A stretch of 10,023 nt of DNA from Saccoglossus kowalevskii (lineage: Eukaryota > Hemichordata > Enteropneusta > Harrimaniidae), in the NCBI RefSeq assembly GCF_000003605.2, contig NW_003146285.1, positions 237,719 to 247,741 of the forward strand, in the 5' to 3' direction. The notes under the pieces were generated by a model that worked only from the letters and a program-made list of their open reading frames with translations, was not told the DNA's origin and made no database searches. Positions 1-7,487 of this stretch are shown in pieces. Position numbers and translations under genes: made by a program. Each line of letters begins with the position of its first letter. Position 1 is the stretch's first letter.

Positions 1-88
1 GAGGATTGGGTTGAAGTTAATATAATTCAATAATTTATTTTCTGTGTAACAGTGCACACGTGCTGCAAAGGGATAAACTGTATCTTAC
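1..88 (-). other. Start of intron 4 of the VWD gene
   Basis: The minus-strand GTAAGA donor lies at 88-83 and the intron runs off the left edge. Nothing else is visible in it. Confidence 0.75.
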
Positions 89-381
89 CTGCCAGGTACC
101 TGCCAACTATCACTGAAAACCACAGAGTCAAACGTCCTTTGTCCGTCTGGCGTTACAAAATCGTTCTTCGGGTTGTCGTCAGCATTACCTAGCAGACCAC
201 AAACACGTCCATGCAGGTACTCATCGTTTAATGTGATAGACATCCCATGCCCCCGTCTTTTCCAATTGAGAGTGAATCCAAGTTCGTTCAGATATACTGT
301 GATTACACCGTTTTCCTTTCTTACTTTGCCGATGTAATCGTCAATCACCGTCAATGAGTCAGTCATCGGTTTTCCGCTGAT
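89..381 (-). CDS. Exon 4: C-terminal half of VWD domain
   Basis: The acceptor CTTTGTATAG precedes ATC at 381-379, in phase 0 with exon 3. The donor is CAG|GTAAGA at 91-84, leaving phase 2. The exon encodes 97 codons starting ISGKPMTDSLTV. The segment LNDEYLHGRVCGLLGNADDN followed by PKNDF and TPDG is the signature of the second half of a VWD domain, including the Asn/Asp-rich stretch that binds calcium in family members. SDSW marks the usual domain end. CGLLGN lacks the second cysteine of the CGLCG motif found in multimerising VWF and mucins. The domain spans about 175 residues over exons 3 and 4, close to the family's usual length. Confidence 0.92.
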
Positions 382-3300
382 CTATACAAAGACAAACGGC
401 AACTATTGTTGAATATTAATATGAGCGCCTTACTTCAACATTACAATTTCAAGTAACATTATAATAGCAGGAGTATTGAACTGGGTTTCCTTCATTCGCA
501 TGTGCTTTCCACCATACCTTATCTCGACTCAAAATAAATGAACATTATTAAAATAAATAAAAGTTGACATGCTATTTAGCCGACTAATATACTACATATA
601 TGGTTACACTAATTTAATTCTAAATCGATGAAAATATACAACTTTGCTTTTATTCAATGTTTCGGATTGTTTCAAGTATGATACAAAGACCATTGCAGTC
701 GCTCGCAATAGGTAGACTGTTGATATATCGATTGGTTGGTTTTATACAATTATTCGCCTGTAACGGGAATCTCGTGCATAGAGCTATCGGCGGCGATCAA
801 ATATCTAGTCGATATAACGAGCAAATTATATCATATTTTCCAACCCCTGTTCCTGATTGAAGTCATTTTTTGACGACGTGTCTTCAAAATATAGTTGAAC
901 AATTATAGTCCATATATATTAAGGATTATTTTACCTACTAATTTGCACATTTTTGCGGTCAATACCAATATTTTGGGGGAGATTTTAACTACGAATACCG
1001 CAGTATATATGCAATAATTTATTATCTGTCACCGTAATGCCATAAGTTACAGCGTGGCGTAATTTTGCGGTATTTTACGGGGAATTTTTATCCTATCACA
1101 TTAGGAAGTGGAGAAAATTCAAATATGGAATGGTTACGCGCGTAAGCGTCCTCTAATAATAAAAAAACATGGCTGCCATACAAAGACCGGACTCCATACA
1201 AAGAAGTTCGCTGATTCTGCTTTAAACTTTTTAGATTTCGGCATTCCCATGATGTATCCTTGGTTGGAAAAGATGTATAACAATACGGTTATTACGAAGA
1301 TACCTCAAAGTATGCACGCAGACAGTACGCTGTCGCGTCAACATCCGCTGCGCGTCGGTCGATGCCGTCACTGTACTGTCTTCGTACATACTTTGAGGTA
1401 TCTTCGTATTAACATTATACTATAGATATTTGCATCAATGCAGATTATTTAGAAGAATCAATGTCCAACTTACTAATACGGAATCGTCCTCGTTAATTCG
1501 GATCAGTTGCTTTCCATTTGATGTGACGTTAAATGCAACCATGAATGTTGGAGGTTCGTACGGATAGTTCTTTCCTCTGAAATCGGCCGTGACTTCAAAG
1601 TCTGGGTAAACGGTGTCATCGCAACTTTTGACCAAAGTGTAAGAACAATAACCATTGGAATTGAACTTGTAACCGTCGAACGTCGTCATATGTGGCTCAT
1701 ACTGTCCATTACCACCTGGTGTAAAAATCAGTGAGTGGACGCCAGACACGTTAAGGTAGAATCCTACTCATAATTTAAAATACCAAGAATTTATTCATTT
1801 TCCAATAAATTGTACTCCAAGGCAATATAAAGATATTGACTTAAAAAAAGTTGGGATCACCAGCCGTATTTTTGAGAAATTGGTGGTTGTATTTTAGTGG
1901 AGAGTCACCATTTTGGCACTATTATTTTAACATATGTTCCTATGGCAGAGATATTGTGCAATATCTCAAAATCTAGCCTAGTGACATAGGCTGAAACAAA
2001 TATATATTGTTAATCATGGAGTACTTTTTGTTTTGTGTTTTTAAAACAGTGTCAAAAAATTTGTTTTTTTAACATTGTGTTCTATGGGATTGTTCAAAAA
2101 ATAGAGATTTAAAAGAAATATTAGGACACGTTTCTCAGTAACACACAAAATAATGCTATTTCATTGTACCATAGGACATTAGCTTCATGATTGTACATAA
2201 TAAACTAATGAACATTGCCATGCGATTTATGACCAATTTTGTCAACAATTATGACTAGGCTTCTACCCCAGTTAAGTCGGAGGACACTTTAAAGGTGATT
2301 CGACCGCGAGACTACGTCATAATTTATGCAGATATAATTGTTAACACTTGCATTTGATTGGCTCTTGTTTTACATCGGAATTTCCAAAAGATTCGTGACA
2401 GCCACGTGACCCAGTTTATGAATTCCATGTTTTTTGCCACCGTAGTATCCGAGCGAAATGTTGAAAATGATATAACCTTCTTTTTATGGGAACCAACGGT
2501 AAATAACTTTTTCCAATCGTCGTAACGTATTTGACATGTCGTCAAGTGACCACACGTTTTTATCTAGATCGTGTGCGCAACAAAACGCCATATTGTAAAA
2601 GTCTGGCAATAGTTTGTATTGGTAGCCACGTTATTAATATGCACAAATACAACAAACCCACCCAATCTAAAAACAAAACAAAACAGTAGTCAATCTAATA
2701 GACCATTTTCCGTTCACTGCGAGAATCACGCGTTATGCGTGAAATCGAACGTAAAAACAGGACTAAGAAAGGTCATAGCGTCGTAGTGGCGTCAAACATC
2801 GCGTGGGATTCGACAAACGCGAAAGTATTTCGGGGACATTTCCATGCTTAATAATGTGCTGTCCACATTTGATGATAGGCAATTTCGATTAAGTGAGAGT
2901 ATTCGAAAGCAATATTCCTCTGTCGAAGATCGGCCGGTCGATGAGAGCTACGAAATAAAGAAATTCGAGTTCGAAATCAAATCGTTCGATTTTTGCGGCA
3001 GACGTTCGACGCGCGTCTTTCATACAACTCGCGAGATCTCGCAGTTGAACGGAAAATTACGTAGTATGTATAATAATGAAACAGAATATATTAACATAAT
3101 GCGTACTCACATTTTGGAAGCGGCACCCGAAAACCACGACCAGTAACTTTGTTTTCCACGCTGTTATCCAACGTCTCGGGCACTGTATAAACCACAGTTG
3201 TTCCGTAATCTTGGATTTCAGTTGCCACCTTTTGGCCCGAAGTTACATCGACGATATGAAATTTGACGGAACCAGTTGAAGTTGGACCGATTGTAACTTC

Positions 3301-4705
3301 TAAGAAATTGGCAGCACAGTCCATCCAGGTGAACGTGAAATCTGGATCTGTTGGAATAAAATAATCAACTCTTAGTTATGGAGCGCTTTCGAGACGTCAA
3401 ATGACGTTGCAGTATATAAGTGAAAGCAGTATCGTTTAAATCGAAAAATGCGTTTGGTTATGTAAGTAAAAAATAGTAAAATTTCTAAATAAGTTAAAAT
3501 CCATTGATGGACGACTCAAACCAAAATGAAATAGAGATTTTGAACGGCCTTCTCGATATCTATCTACGCCATGGAGCAGATTCAACGCCATTTGTAATGA
3601 CAGTATTGGAAATACCGACTACTCTAAATATACCAGTCTTTCATCTCAAAAACAGTTGGTTTTCGGTAAAATTGGCACCCACAATCATCCGATTTCAAGG
3701 TTTAGTAATTCTCGTAATATAATAAATAAAACTGTATGTAATACAAAAACATGGCATCTCTTGCAAGAAATTGTTTTTATATTAGAGCCGTGGCGTATTA
3801 CGTTCGTAGATGTCTGTGGGACCCACCGATTTGATACAAAAACCTAATTCCCGATTCCCGAATAGATAGCGCATGCGCATATTGCGTCACCTGAGGTCTA
3901 CAAATCGGAAGGAAAGACATATTTTGAATGTTTCTAACGCGCAGAGTTGCCGTACATCGCTCGTCCCTTTTTTCTAATTCGCGGCGTATATAACCTCTAC
4001 GAATAATAGTGCCATCATCTTTCAACTAACTCGTATCAACCTTTGAAAATGTGCGAAGCATTCTGCCTAAACAAGAAAAACTAATATGCAAATTAGTTTT
4101 TGCTATAGCGTGATTTTCTTTATTTTTGGGGAGCTGAAACCTATACCATGAAACACCCACACACCACGCAGTCACATTTTCAGTTCATTTTCTCTGCAAA
4201 AATCTTCTTTTTCAGATACACTTTTCCCAACAAGATAATGAACGGGTACCAACACAAAATACAATTGACATTCAAATGTATTTTAAAGGGCGGTGGTCGT
4301 CGCGCCGCGTCCTGTTCGATATGGGACTCCTAGCGACGTATACAACGCGTGTAAAATGCATTGTTTGACCATCGCCCTTTAAAGACGAAACGTGGCACGA
4401 AACAACATATTTTATAACGTTGTGAATTTGCGGTTTTGTCTTAACAGACGTAGCGTACACTGCGATATACCTGTACACACAAAGCACTCAAATGACATCC
4501 CAAGTTGTACATATAAACTTTGCGGTAAGGGTATAAGGGTATCACTAGAAAGAAAATCAGAATCGTCATATAAGGCATAGTACATAATAAAAGAAAAACT
4601 GTTATATTATAAAAATAATAAATTAAGATAATGAATAATATTACCTGCGGCATACCCCAAACCGACAATGCAGAAAATGGTTATCAAAGTACCGGCATGC
4701 ATCAT
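89..4705 (-). CDS. Secreted VWD-domain protein, four exons, 3' end outside window
   Basis: Spliced model on the minus strand: 4705-4645, 3347-3111, 1715-1474, 381-89, continuing past the left edge. Exon phases fit exactly. Exon 1 ends with G and exon 2 starts with AT, restoring GAT (Asp). Exon 2 ends with T and exon 3 starts with GT, restoring TGT (Cys). Exon 3 ends on a whole codon and exon 4 begins on one. The product so far is 277 codons without a stop: signal peptide (about 1-20), an unrecognised region (about 21-99), then a VWD domain (about 100-274) holding HMTTFDG near its start, CGLLGN near residues 241-246 and a closing SDSW. VWD domains occur in mucins, vitellogenins, BMPER and other extracellular proteins, so a secreted or matrix role is expected; the exact orthologue is unknown. 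The start is set by an in-frame TGA just upstream of ATGATG. Confidence 0.85.
382..1473 (-). other. Intron 3 of the VWD gene
   Basis: A GT-AG intron of about 1.09 kb, AT-rich. Apart from the hairpin element at 1293-1408 it holds only weak structure: TGCGGTATT recurs in inverted form between about 1000 and 1075. I see no exon of this or another gene in it. Confidence 0.8.
1293..1408. repeat. Long hairpin / MITE-like inverted repeat in intron 3
   Basis: Arms 1293-1328 and 1373-1408 are 36 bp each and pair at 34 positions. The arms begin with TACGAAGATACCTCAAAG. The 44-nt centre is relatively GC-rich. Flanking GTATAA (1275-1280) and TTATAC (1415-1420) extend the symmetry after a gap. No clear target-site duplication is seen. 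It lies inside the intron, 65 bp past the exon 3 donor, so the gene transcript could fold into this stem. It could be a MITE or another foldback element. A plus-strand ORF over this stretch is explained by the repeat. Confidence 0.8.
1474..1715 (-). CDS. Exon 3: N-terminal half of VWD domain
   Basis: The acceptor is TTTTTACACCAG and the donor is a perfect GTAAGT (1473-1468). The exon completes a split Cys codon, then encodes 80 codons from GNGQYEPHMTTFDG to INEDDSVL. The Cys-x(6)-PHMTTFDG opening matches the usual VWD start (C..GDPHY.TFDG), though the common GDPH is here YEPH. It is followed by GYKF, an SYTLVKSC strand and a FEVTADFRG strand, as in VWD domains. Reading through the donor gives an extra tail that does not belong to the domain. 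Confidence 0.9.
1948..1967. repeat. Perfect 20-nt palindrome
   Basis: GAGATATTG TG CAATATCTC: 9-bp perfect arms around a 2-nt centre, within intron 2. No function is suggested by the context. Confidence 0.6.
2705..3057. repeat. MITE-like element with 20/21-bp terminal inverted repeats
   Basis: The left end 2705-2724 (ATTTTCCGTTCACTGCGAGA) matches the reverse complement of 3037-3057 with a single 1-nt gap. Partial similarity continues inward for about 25 more bases on both sides. The interior is unlike the surrounding intron: richer in CG and in TCGA/TTCGA motifs, with a small hairpin (TCACGC-GTTAT-GCGTGA). The right end stops 54 bp before the exon 2 donor. The plus-strand ORF at 2844-3146 falls mostly inside it and resembles no family I know. 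No target-site duplication could be fixed. Confidence 0.7.
3111..3347 (-). CDS. Exon 2: N-terminal region before the VWD domain
   Basis: A TTATTTTATTCCAACAG acceptor opens the exon at 3347 and a perfect GTGAGT donor follows 3111. It encodes 78 whole codons between two split codons (Asp at the start, Cys at the end). The segment starts PDFTFTWMDCAANFLEVTIG and alternates hydrophobic and polar residues (VKFHIVDV, TTVVYTV), suggesting a beta-sandwich-like fold. It has a single internal cysteine. I do not recognise a named domain. Both flanking introns are phase 1, so this exon is a symmetric 1-1 module of the kind that can be shuffled between extracellular genes. Confidence 0.85.
3395..3420 (+). 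promoter_or_regulatory. Possible core promoter: CRE-like sites plus TATA box
   Basis: GACGTCAAATGACGT at 3393-3407 contains a palindromic GACGTC and a TGACGT, both CRE/ATF-type half sites. GTATATAAG follows at 3412-3420, spaced like a TATA box. It faces right, opposite to the VWD gene in whose intron it lies. A 5-codon upstream ORF (ATG 3448) precedes the ORF starting at 3507. Short motifs like these arise by chance, so confidence is low. Confidence 0.25.
3507..3722 (+). CDS. Possible small intronic gene, 71 codons, unknown product
   Basis: The ORF begins at ATG 3507 (MDDSNQNEIEILNGLL) and ends at TAA 3720-3722. Two overlapping AATAAA signals follow at 3721-3726 and 3725-3730, and a TATA-like box lies about 90 bp upstream at 3412-3420. 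This order (TATA, short leader, ORF, polyadenylation signal) is that of a compact intronless gene on the strand opposite the VWD gene. The first half of the product is acidic and polar; the end (GLVILVI) is hydrophobic. I recognise no family. An ORF of this length is within chance, so this is only a candidate. Confidence 0.15.
   Translation: MDDSNQNEIEILNGLLDIYLRHGADSTPFVMTVLEIPTTLNIPVFHLKNSWFSVKLAPTIIRFQGLVILVI
3869..3993 (+). promoter_or_regulatory. Possible promoter: NRF1-type palindrome and TATA box
   Basis: GCGCATGCGC at 3869-3878 is a perfect match to the NRF1 binding palindrome. GTATATAA at 3986-3993 is a good TATA box about 110 bp downstream. The first ATG after it (4049) opens only an 11-codon ORF, and I find no donor that would link it to a longer gene. 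The palindromic core recurs at 8196-8209, so it may instead be part of a dispersed repeat. Confidence 0.2.
4076..4101. repeat. 10-bp hairpin enclosing an octamer motif
   Basis: AAAAACTAAT (4076-4085) and ATTAGTTTTT (4092-4101) are perfect inverted repeats around a 6-nt loop. The loop and right arm contain ATGCAAAT (4086-4093), the POU/Oct octamer. On the strand read here the stem ends in a T run, but there is no gene beside it for which this would be a terminator. Confidence 0.45.
4283..4382. mobile_element. Short TTAA-flanked MITE
   Basis: Terminal inverted repeats AGGGCGGTGGTC (4287-4298) and GACCATCGCCCT (4367-4378) differ at one position. TTAA lies directly outside both (4283-4286 and 4379-4382), as expected for the TTAA target duplication of piggyBac-type transposons. 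The body is only 92 bp and non-coding, so any mobility would depend on a transposase supplied elsewhere. It sits in intron 1 of the VWD gene. The TTAA signature is short and palindromic, so the family assignment is tentative even though the inverted repeat itself is clear. Confidence 0.6.
4645..4705 (-). CDS. Exon 1: start codon and signal peptide
   Basis: Encodes MMHAGTLITIFCIVGLGYAA plus the first base of the next codon. The composition is that of a signal peptide: short polar start, hydrophobic core LITIFCIVGLG, then small residues (Ala-Ala) for signal peptidase. Two tandem ATGs (4705-4703 and 4702-4700) could start translation; the first has A at -3 and the codon two upstream is a stop (TGA at 4711-4709). 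The exon ends at a GTAATA donor (4644-4639) in phase 1. It is too short to show as an ordinary ORF and was found by looking for a phase-1 partner for exon 2. Confidence 0.78.
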
Positions 4706-5452
4706 TCTTCAACACTTCTTGGTTTCAGATGTGGTAATGACAAAATCGGTTCGGCTCAGTCAATAATAAACAATTGGGCGGTACCATTCTTGACGCGGGG
4801 ACACAAGTAAATTGTAGTCTCGAGATTTGAGGGATTTTTAACGTTGGTCTTCAAAATACAGGCGTATTTCTCGTGAAAATTCCATAATAACTGAGCAAAG
4901 ATTGGAATGCAAGCAGGAAAATGATTATAATATCTGACACATAATATGTTATTGCTTTATCTGCCATTATAGTATGAGCTGATTTTGGGGTTTGGTGACT
5001 GACCTATAGTTTGACCTCTGTCAGCTGCCACTCATTTACTGTGAATATGATGCTAATTTGCATACATAATTCTAATCGATATTCAGTTCTAGAATTTTCT
5101 AATGAGGTTGGTCAATAACAATATCCCGATACTCTTATAGTTTCTGCTGTTCAATGTATTCGAGGGACAGACAACTAAAGTGTCATTTGGAATGTATTAC
5201 CTTGGAATAATAAAGAACATGAAATAGACAACTAGATATGTGCATTCATAATACTGTCCCATTTCTAACAAACTGACACACAAGTTTATTTAGTCACTGT
5301 GAATCCGCGCTCATTACACGCTTATTATTCAGAGTCAGCTTATTGGCGTACAGTCAGCCTGCGTGTGGCTTAGTAAGGTGCGCATCTGGTAATCCGCGTT
5401 GTCGTGGTCGTGATCACGTATCCCGTGTGTTGTATGCGGGCAAATTGTATAT
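4706..5452. other. Upstream region of the VWD gene, no gene seen
   Basis: The VWD gene promoter should lie here, reading leftward. On the minus strand, CCCAATTG followed by TTTATTATT about 65 bp before the ATG might act as CCAAT-like and weak TATA-like elements, but neither is convincing. An octamer motif (ATTTGCAT) lies at 5056-5063 and a perfect CGTGATCACG palindrome near 5409-5418. No ORF resembles a known protein. Confidence 0.4.
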
Positions 5453-5679
5453 TTACCTTTCCACCACCAGTACCCTCTTTTCATCACACATTCACAAAAT
5501 AGTCCTGTTTATACCCTGTACTTTGGACAAAATTAGCCATTTTTTGAGGAAAAACTGAAAAATGACTAAAATCAAATCTATTGGCTTCAAAATTAGGGTT
5601 CATTTCCAAAATATTGAAAAATATTAGAAAAAAATTGCAGACAAATTTGAGCGAGAAAGTCCGGTGGTGGAAAGGTTAA
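5453..5679. repeat. MITE-like element with inverted CCTTTCCACCACC ends
   Basis: CCTTTCCACCACC (5456-5468) is perfectly inverted as GGTGGTGGAAAGG (5663-5675). The symmetry extends to about 18 bp on each side with a small gap and one mismatch. The interior of about 190 bp is AT-rich and contains a nested imperfect inverted repeat (TTAGCCATTTTT against AAAAATGACTAA). The size and architecture fit a short non-autonomous element. No clear target duplication is seen. Confidence 0.55.
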
Positions 5680-6099
5680 AATGGGTCAGCCGCCAATCCT
5701 TAAAGTAACTGTACCCCATTATGGAAAACACTCCTGAATTTTATCAGAATCTGTTGAATAAAGTACCCCGTGAATTGTAAAAACTTCAATTAATTCTTTA
5801 ATATGACGCTCCCAGACGTTAGTGAGTGGGTTTCCTGTCATGAGGGGATTATTAGCGAATTGCTGTGTTATGTCTGTCATCGTTTAGGCATATTTGAAGT
5901 TTTGGACGGAACTTGGCTCAGTGATTTGGAACTAATTACGAGATAACCGTCGCTATTCAGACTACTCATTCTGACAGTTGGTATTCATAGTTATTAATGT
6001 AGTGAACGATTAATCAAAGATATGACGTATTCAGTACTTAGTGTGATTGGCCTTATGATTGAAGGTTACGCCCTAGAGTCTTTTTACTGCTTTGTAATT

Positions 6100-6540
6100 G
6101 ATTAGAGTTTTGAAAATGAATAAAGTTGTTTTAGTTGGTCTTGGGGAGTACAGCAGAACAGACGGAGTCCTGGAGAGCCTTGGGTCGAGTGTTGACGCAG
6201 TCTAAGAGAGTCTTGGGTCAGCCTTGCGATAGTCTTGGGGATTTTTCCCCAGGGCGCTGTGTCTGATAGAGTGCTCGATTGACCGACTAAGACGAGAGCT
6301 GAAACGTATTTCGTTGTGTGTGTCTTATTTGACTGTAAAGTATAAGTGACTTTCCCGATCCCATACCTCAAGGGGACGAGATATAGAGACGAGACGAGAT
6401 TCCCCCCTGACAAGTGTGGAGACCCCCGTGGAGAAGAATTCCCCCCTGATATTCCACAGAACATTGATCTCTGACCGTGGATATTTTACTACACGTATAG
6501 CAATAGCAATGTAGAGATACAACTCGTGATACAATATCTG
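6100..6540. repeat. Repeat-rich stretch, possibly LTR-derived
   Basis: Composition changes sharply to G/C-rich blocks. GAGAGYCTTGGGTC occurs at 6173-6186 and 6206-6219, with further GTCTTGGG copies at 6139-6146 and 6232-6239. ATTCCCCCCTGA occurs exactly twice (6399-6410 and 6438-6449). AATAAAG lies at 6118-6124. A polyadenylation signal followed by a structured GC-rich block is seen in LTR R/U5 regions, but no primer-binding site, polypurine tract or second LTR is visible. A minus-strand ORF across it (6464-6102) reads as low-complexity and resembles no protein I know. Confidence 0.3.
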
Positions 6541-7487
6541 CTCTAAATATCAATTACCACCCAAATGTCAATGTTCCGGTGCAAAATGCGTACAACATTA
6601 TGCAAATGATGCCATCTTTACCAATACGAGATTTGTAATTGTTGTTTTTGCCGCATTTTTCAGTTTTCATTGCAATGCAGATTTTATCATCAGGGAATAA
6701 TACAATATACTAGTAGTTTGTTTAATTGTTCAATACAGTCGCGTGCGCACATGCAACCCGTCTGTCTTTCCGGATGTGTTACAGCAGGTTGGGAGATAAC
6801 CCGATTACTGAATCAAACTTAATCTGGTAATTATAATCAGCCGCACTTAAATAGAAAGTGAATTGAAGTCTCGCGCAGATGTTGTAATGTGGTCGTGTGC
6901 TCTCAAATAAAGTTGTTATTAACGGCAATAAATAAATAACCATCATTACATCATCATACCACCTATACATATTAATCACGTGACTTTTTTTCTTCCCAGG
7001 GTACTTCTCGTTCGGCCTATCTACCATAGCACTGGGAGGCAACTTTTGTGAAACTACTGAGGACAAATGTTACTATCAATTAGCAAAATGCAAAACGAAG
7101 GTTGCCAAGGTCTCGTTGAGAACGAGAGATGCCACGTGACTTGTTTTTCCTCTCATTCAAATAGTATTCTTATCTCTCCCGTCACCGGGTCTACTATTCC
7201 TCTGATCTGTGTAACCACAGTAATTGACAAATGAATTGATATCACAATGCTTTTTTTTTCATAGAACTAGGACATTTGTTTTCAAACTAGTTTCATTTAG
7301 TTTGCGGCGGAGGGCAAATCAGAAAAAAAAACAGATATCGCACTAGTCATGTGAAAGTATAATTATTTCGTAATTTTTACACGAATTTGTGTTGCTCCCA
7401 GTTATGGTCACTGCACAGTCGTGAATCGTTGAATACGCTTAGAATAACTTATCATCATGCATTGCGCATACTGTAAAATGACTAATT
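6541..7487. other. Non-coding stretch, no gene seen
   Basis: AT-rich sequence without a recognisable ORF. It contains one octamer ATGCAAAT (6600-6607), two CACGTGAC E-box sites (6977-6984 and 7133-7140), a small hairpin TCTCGTT-GAG-AACGAGA (7111-7127) and short homopolymer runs near 7251 and 7322. Confidence 0.5.

Larger units (their letters stand above)
1716..3110 (-). other. Intron 2 of the VWD gene
   Basis: A GT-AG intron of about 1.4 kb. It contains a perfect small palindrome (1948-1967) and the inverted-repeat element at 2705-3057. The stretch 2280-2560, which begins with CTTTAAAGGTG and resembles a transposon-end motif, has no matching second end that I could find. No coding exon is seen. 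Confidence 0.8.
3348..4644 (-). other. Intron 1 of the VWD gene
   Basis: A GT-AG, phase 1 intron of about 1.3 kb. It holds two plus-strand promoter-like stretches (around 3395-3420 and 3869-3993), a small plus-strand ORF ending at 3722, a 10-bp hairpin at 4076-4101, and a TTAA-flanked inverted-repeat element at 4283-4382. Confidence 0.75.

Noticed and set aside
1108-1425. 105-codon plus-strand ORF as a gene
   Set aside because: About a third of it is the 1293-1408 inverted repeat, it lies within an intron on the other strand, and no domain is visible.
2286-2300. CTTTAAAGGTG as the end of a TTAA-type transposon
   Set aside because: No matching inverted end with TTAA could be found within the following several hundred bases.
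2324-2545. 73-codon minus-strand ORF as an extra exon of the VWD gene
   Set aside because: It has no suitable acceptor/donor pair in phase, and exons 2 and 3 already join with a restored Cys codon at the expected VWD start.
2844-3146. 100-codon plus-strand ORF as a gene
   Set aside because: It mostly lies inside the inverted-repeat element and overlaps exon 2 of the opposite strand. It reads as charged, low-similarity sequence without a known motif.
6102-6464. 120-codon minus-strand ORF as a gene
   Set aside because: It covers the direct-repeat block, its translation is rich in Ser/Leu/Thr with no recognisable motif, and two other frames are also open there.
6779-7066. 95-codon minus-strand ORF as a gene
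   Set aside because: It has no motif, no splice or polyadenylation context, and its composition matches the AT-rich intergenic sequence.
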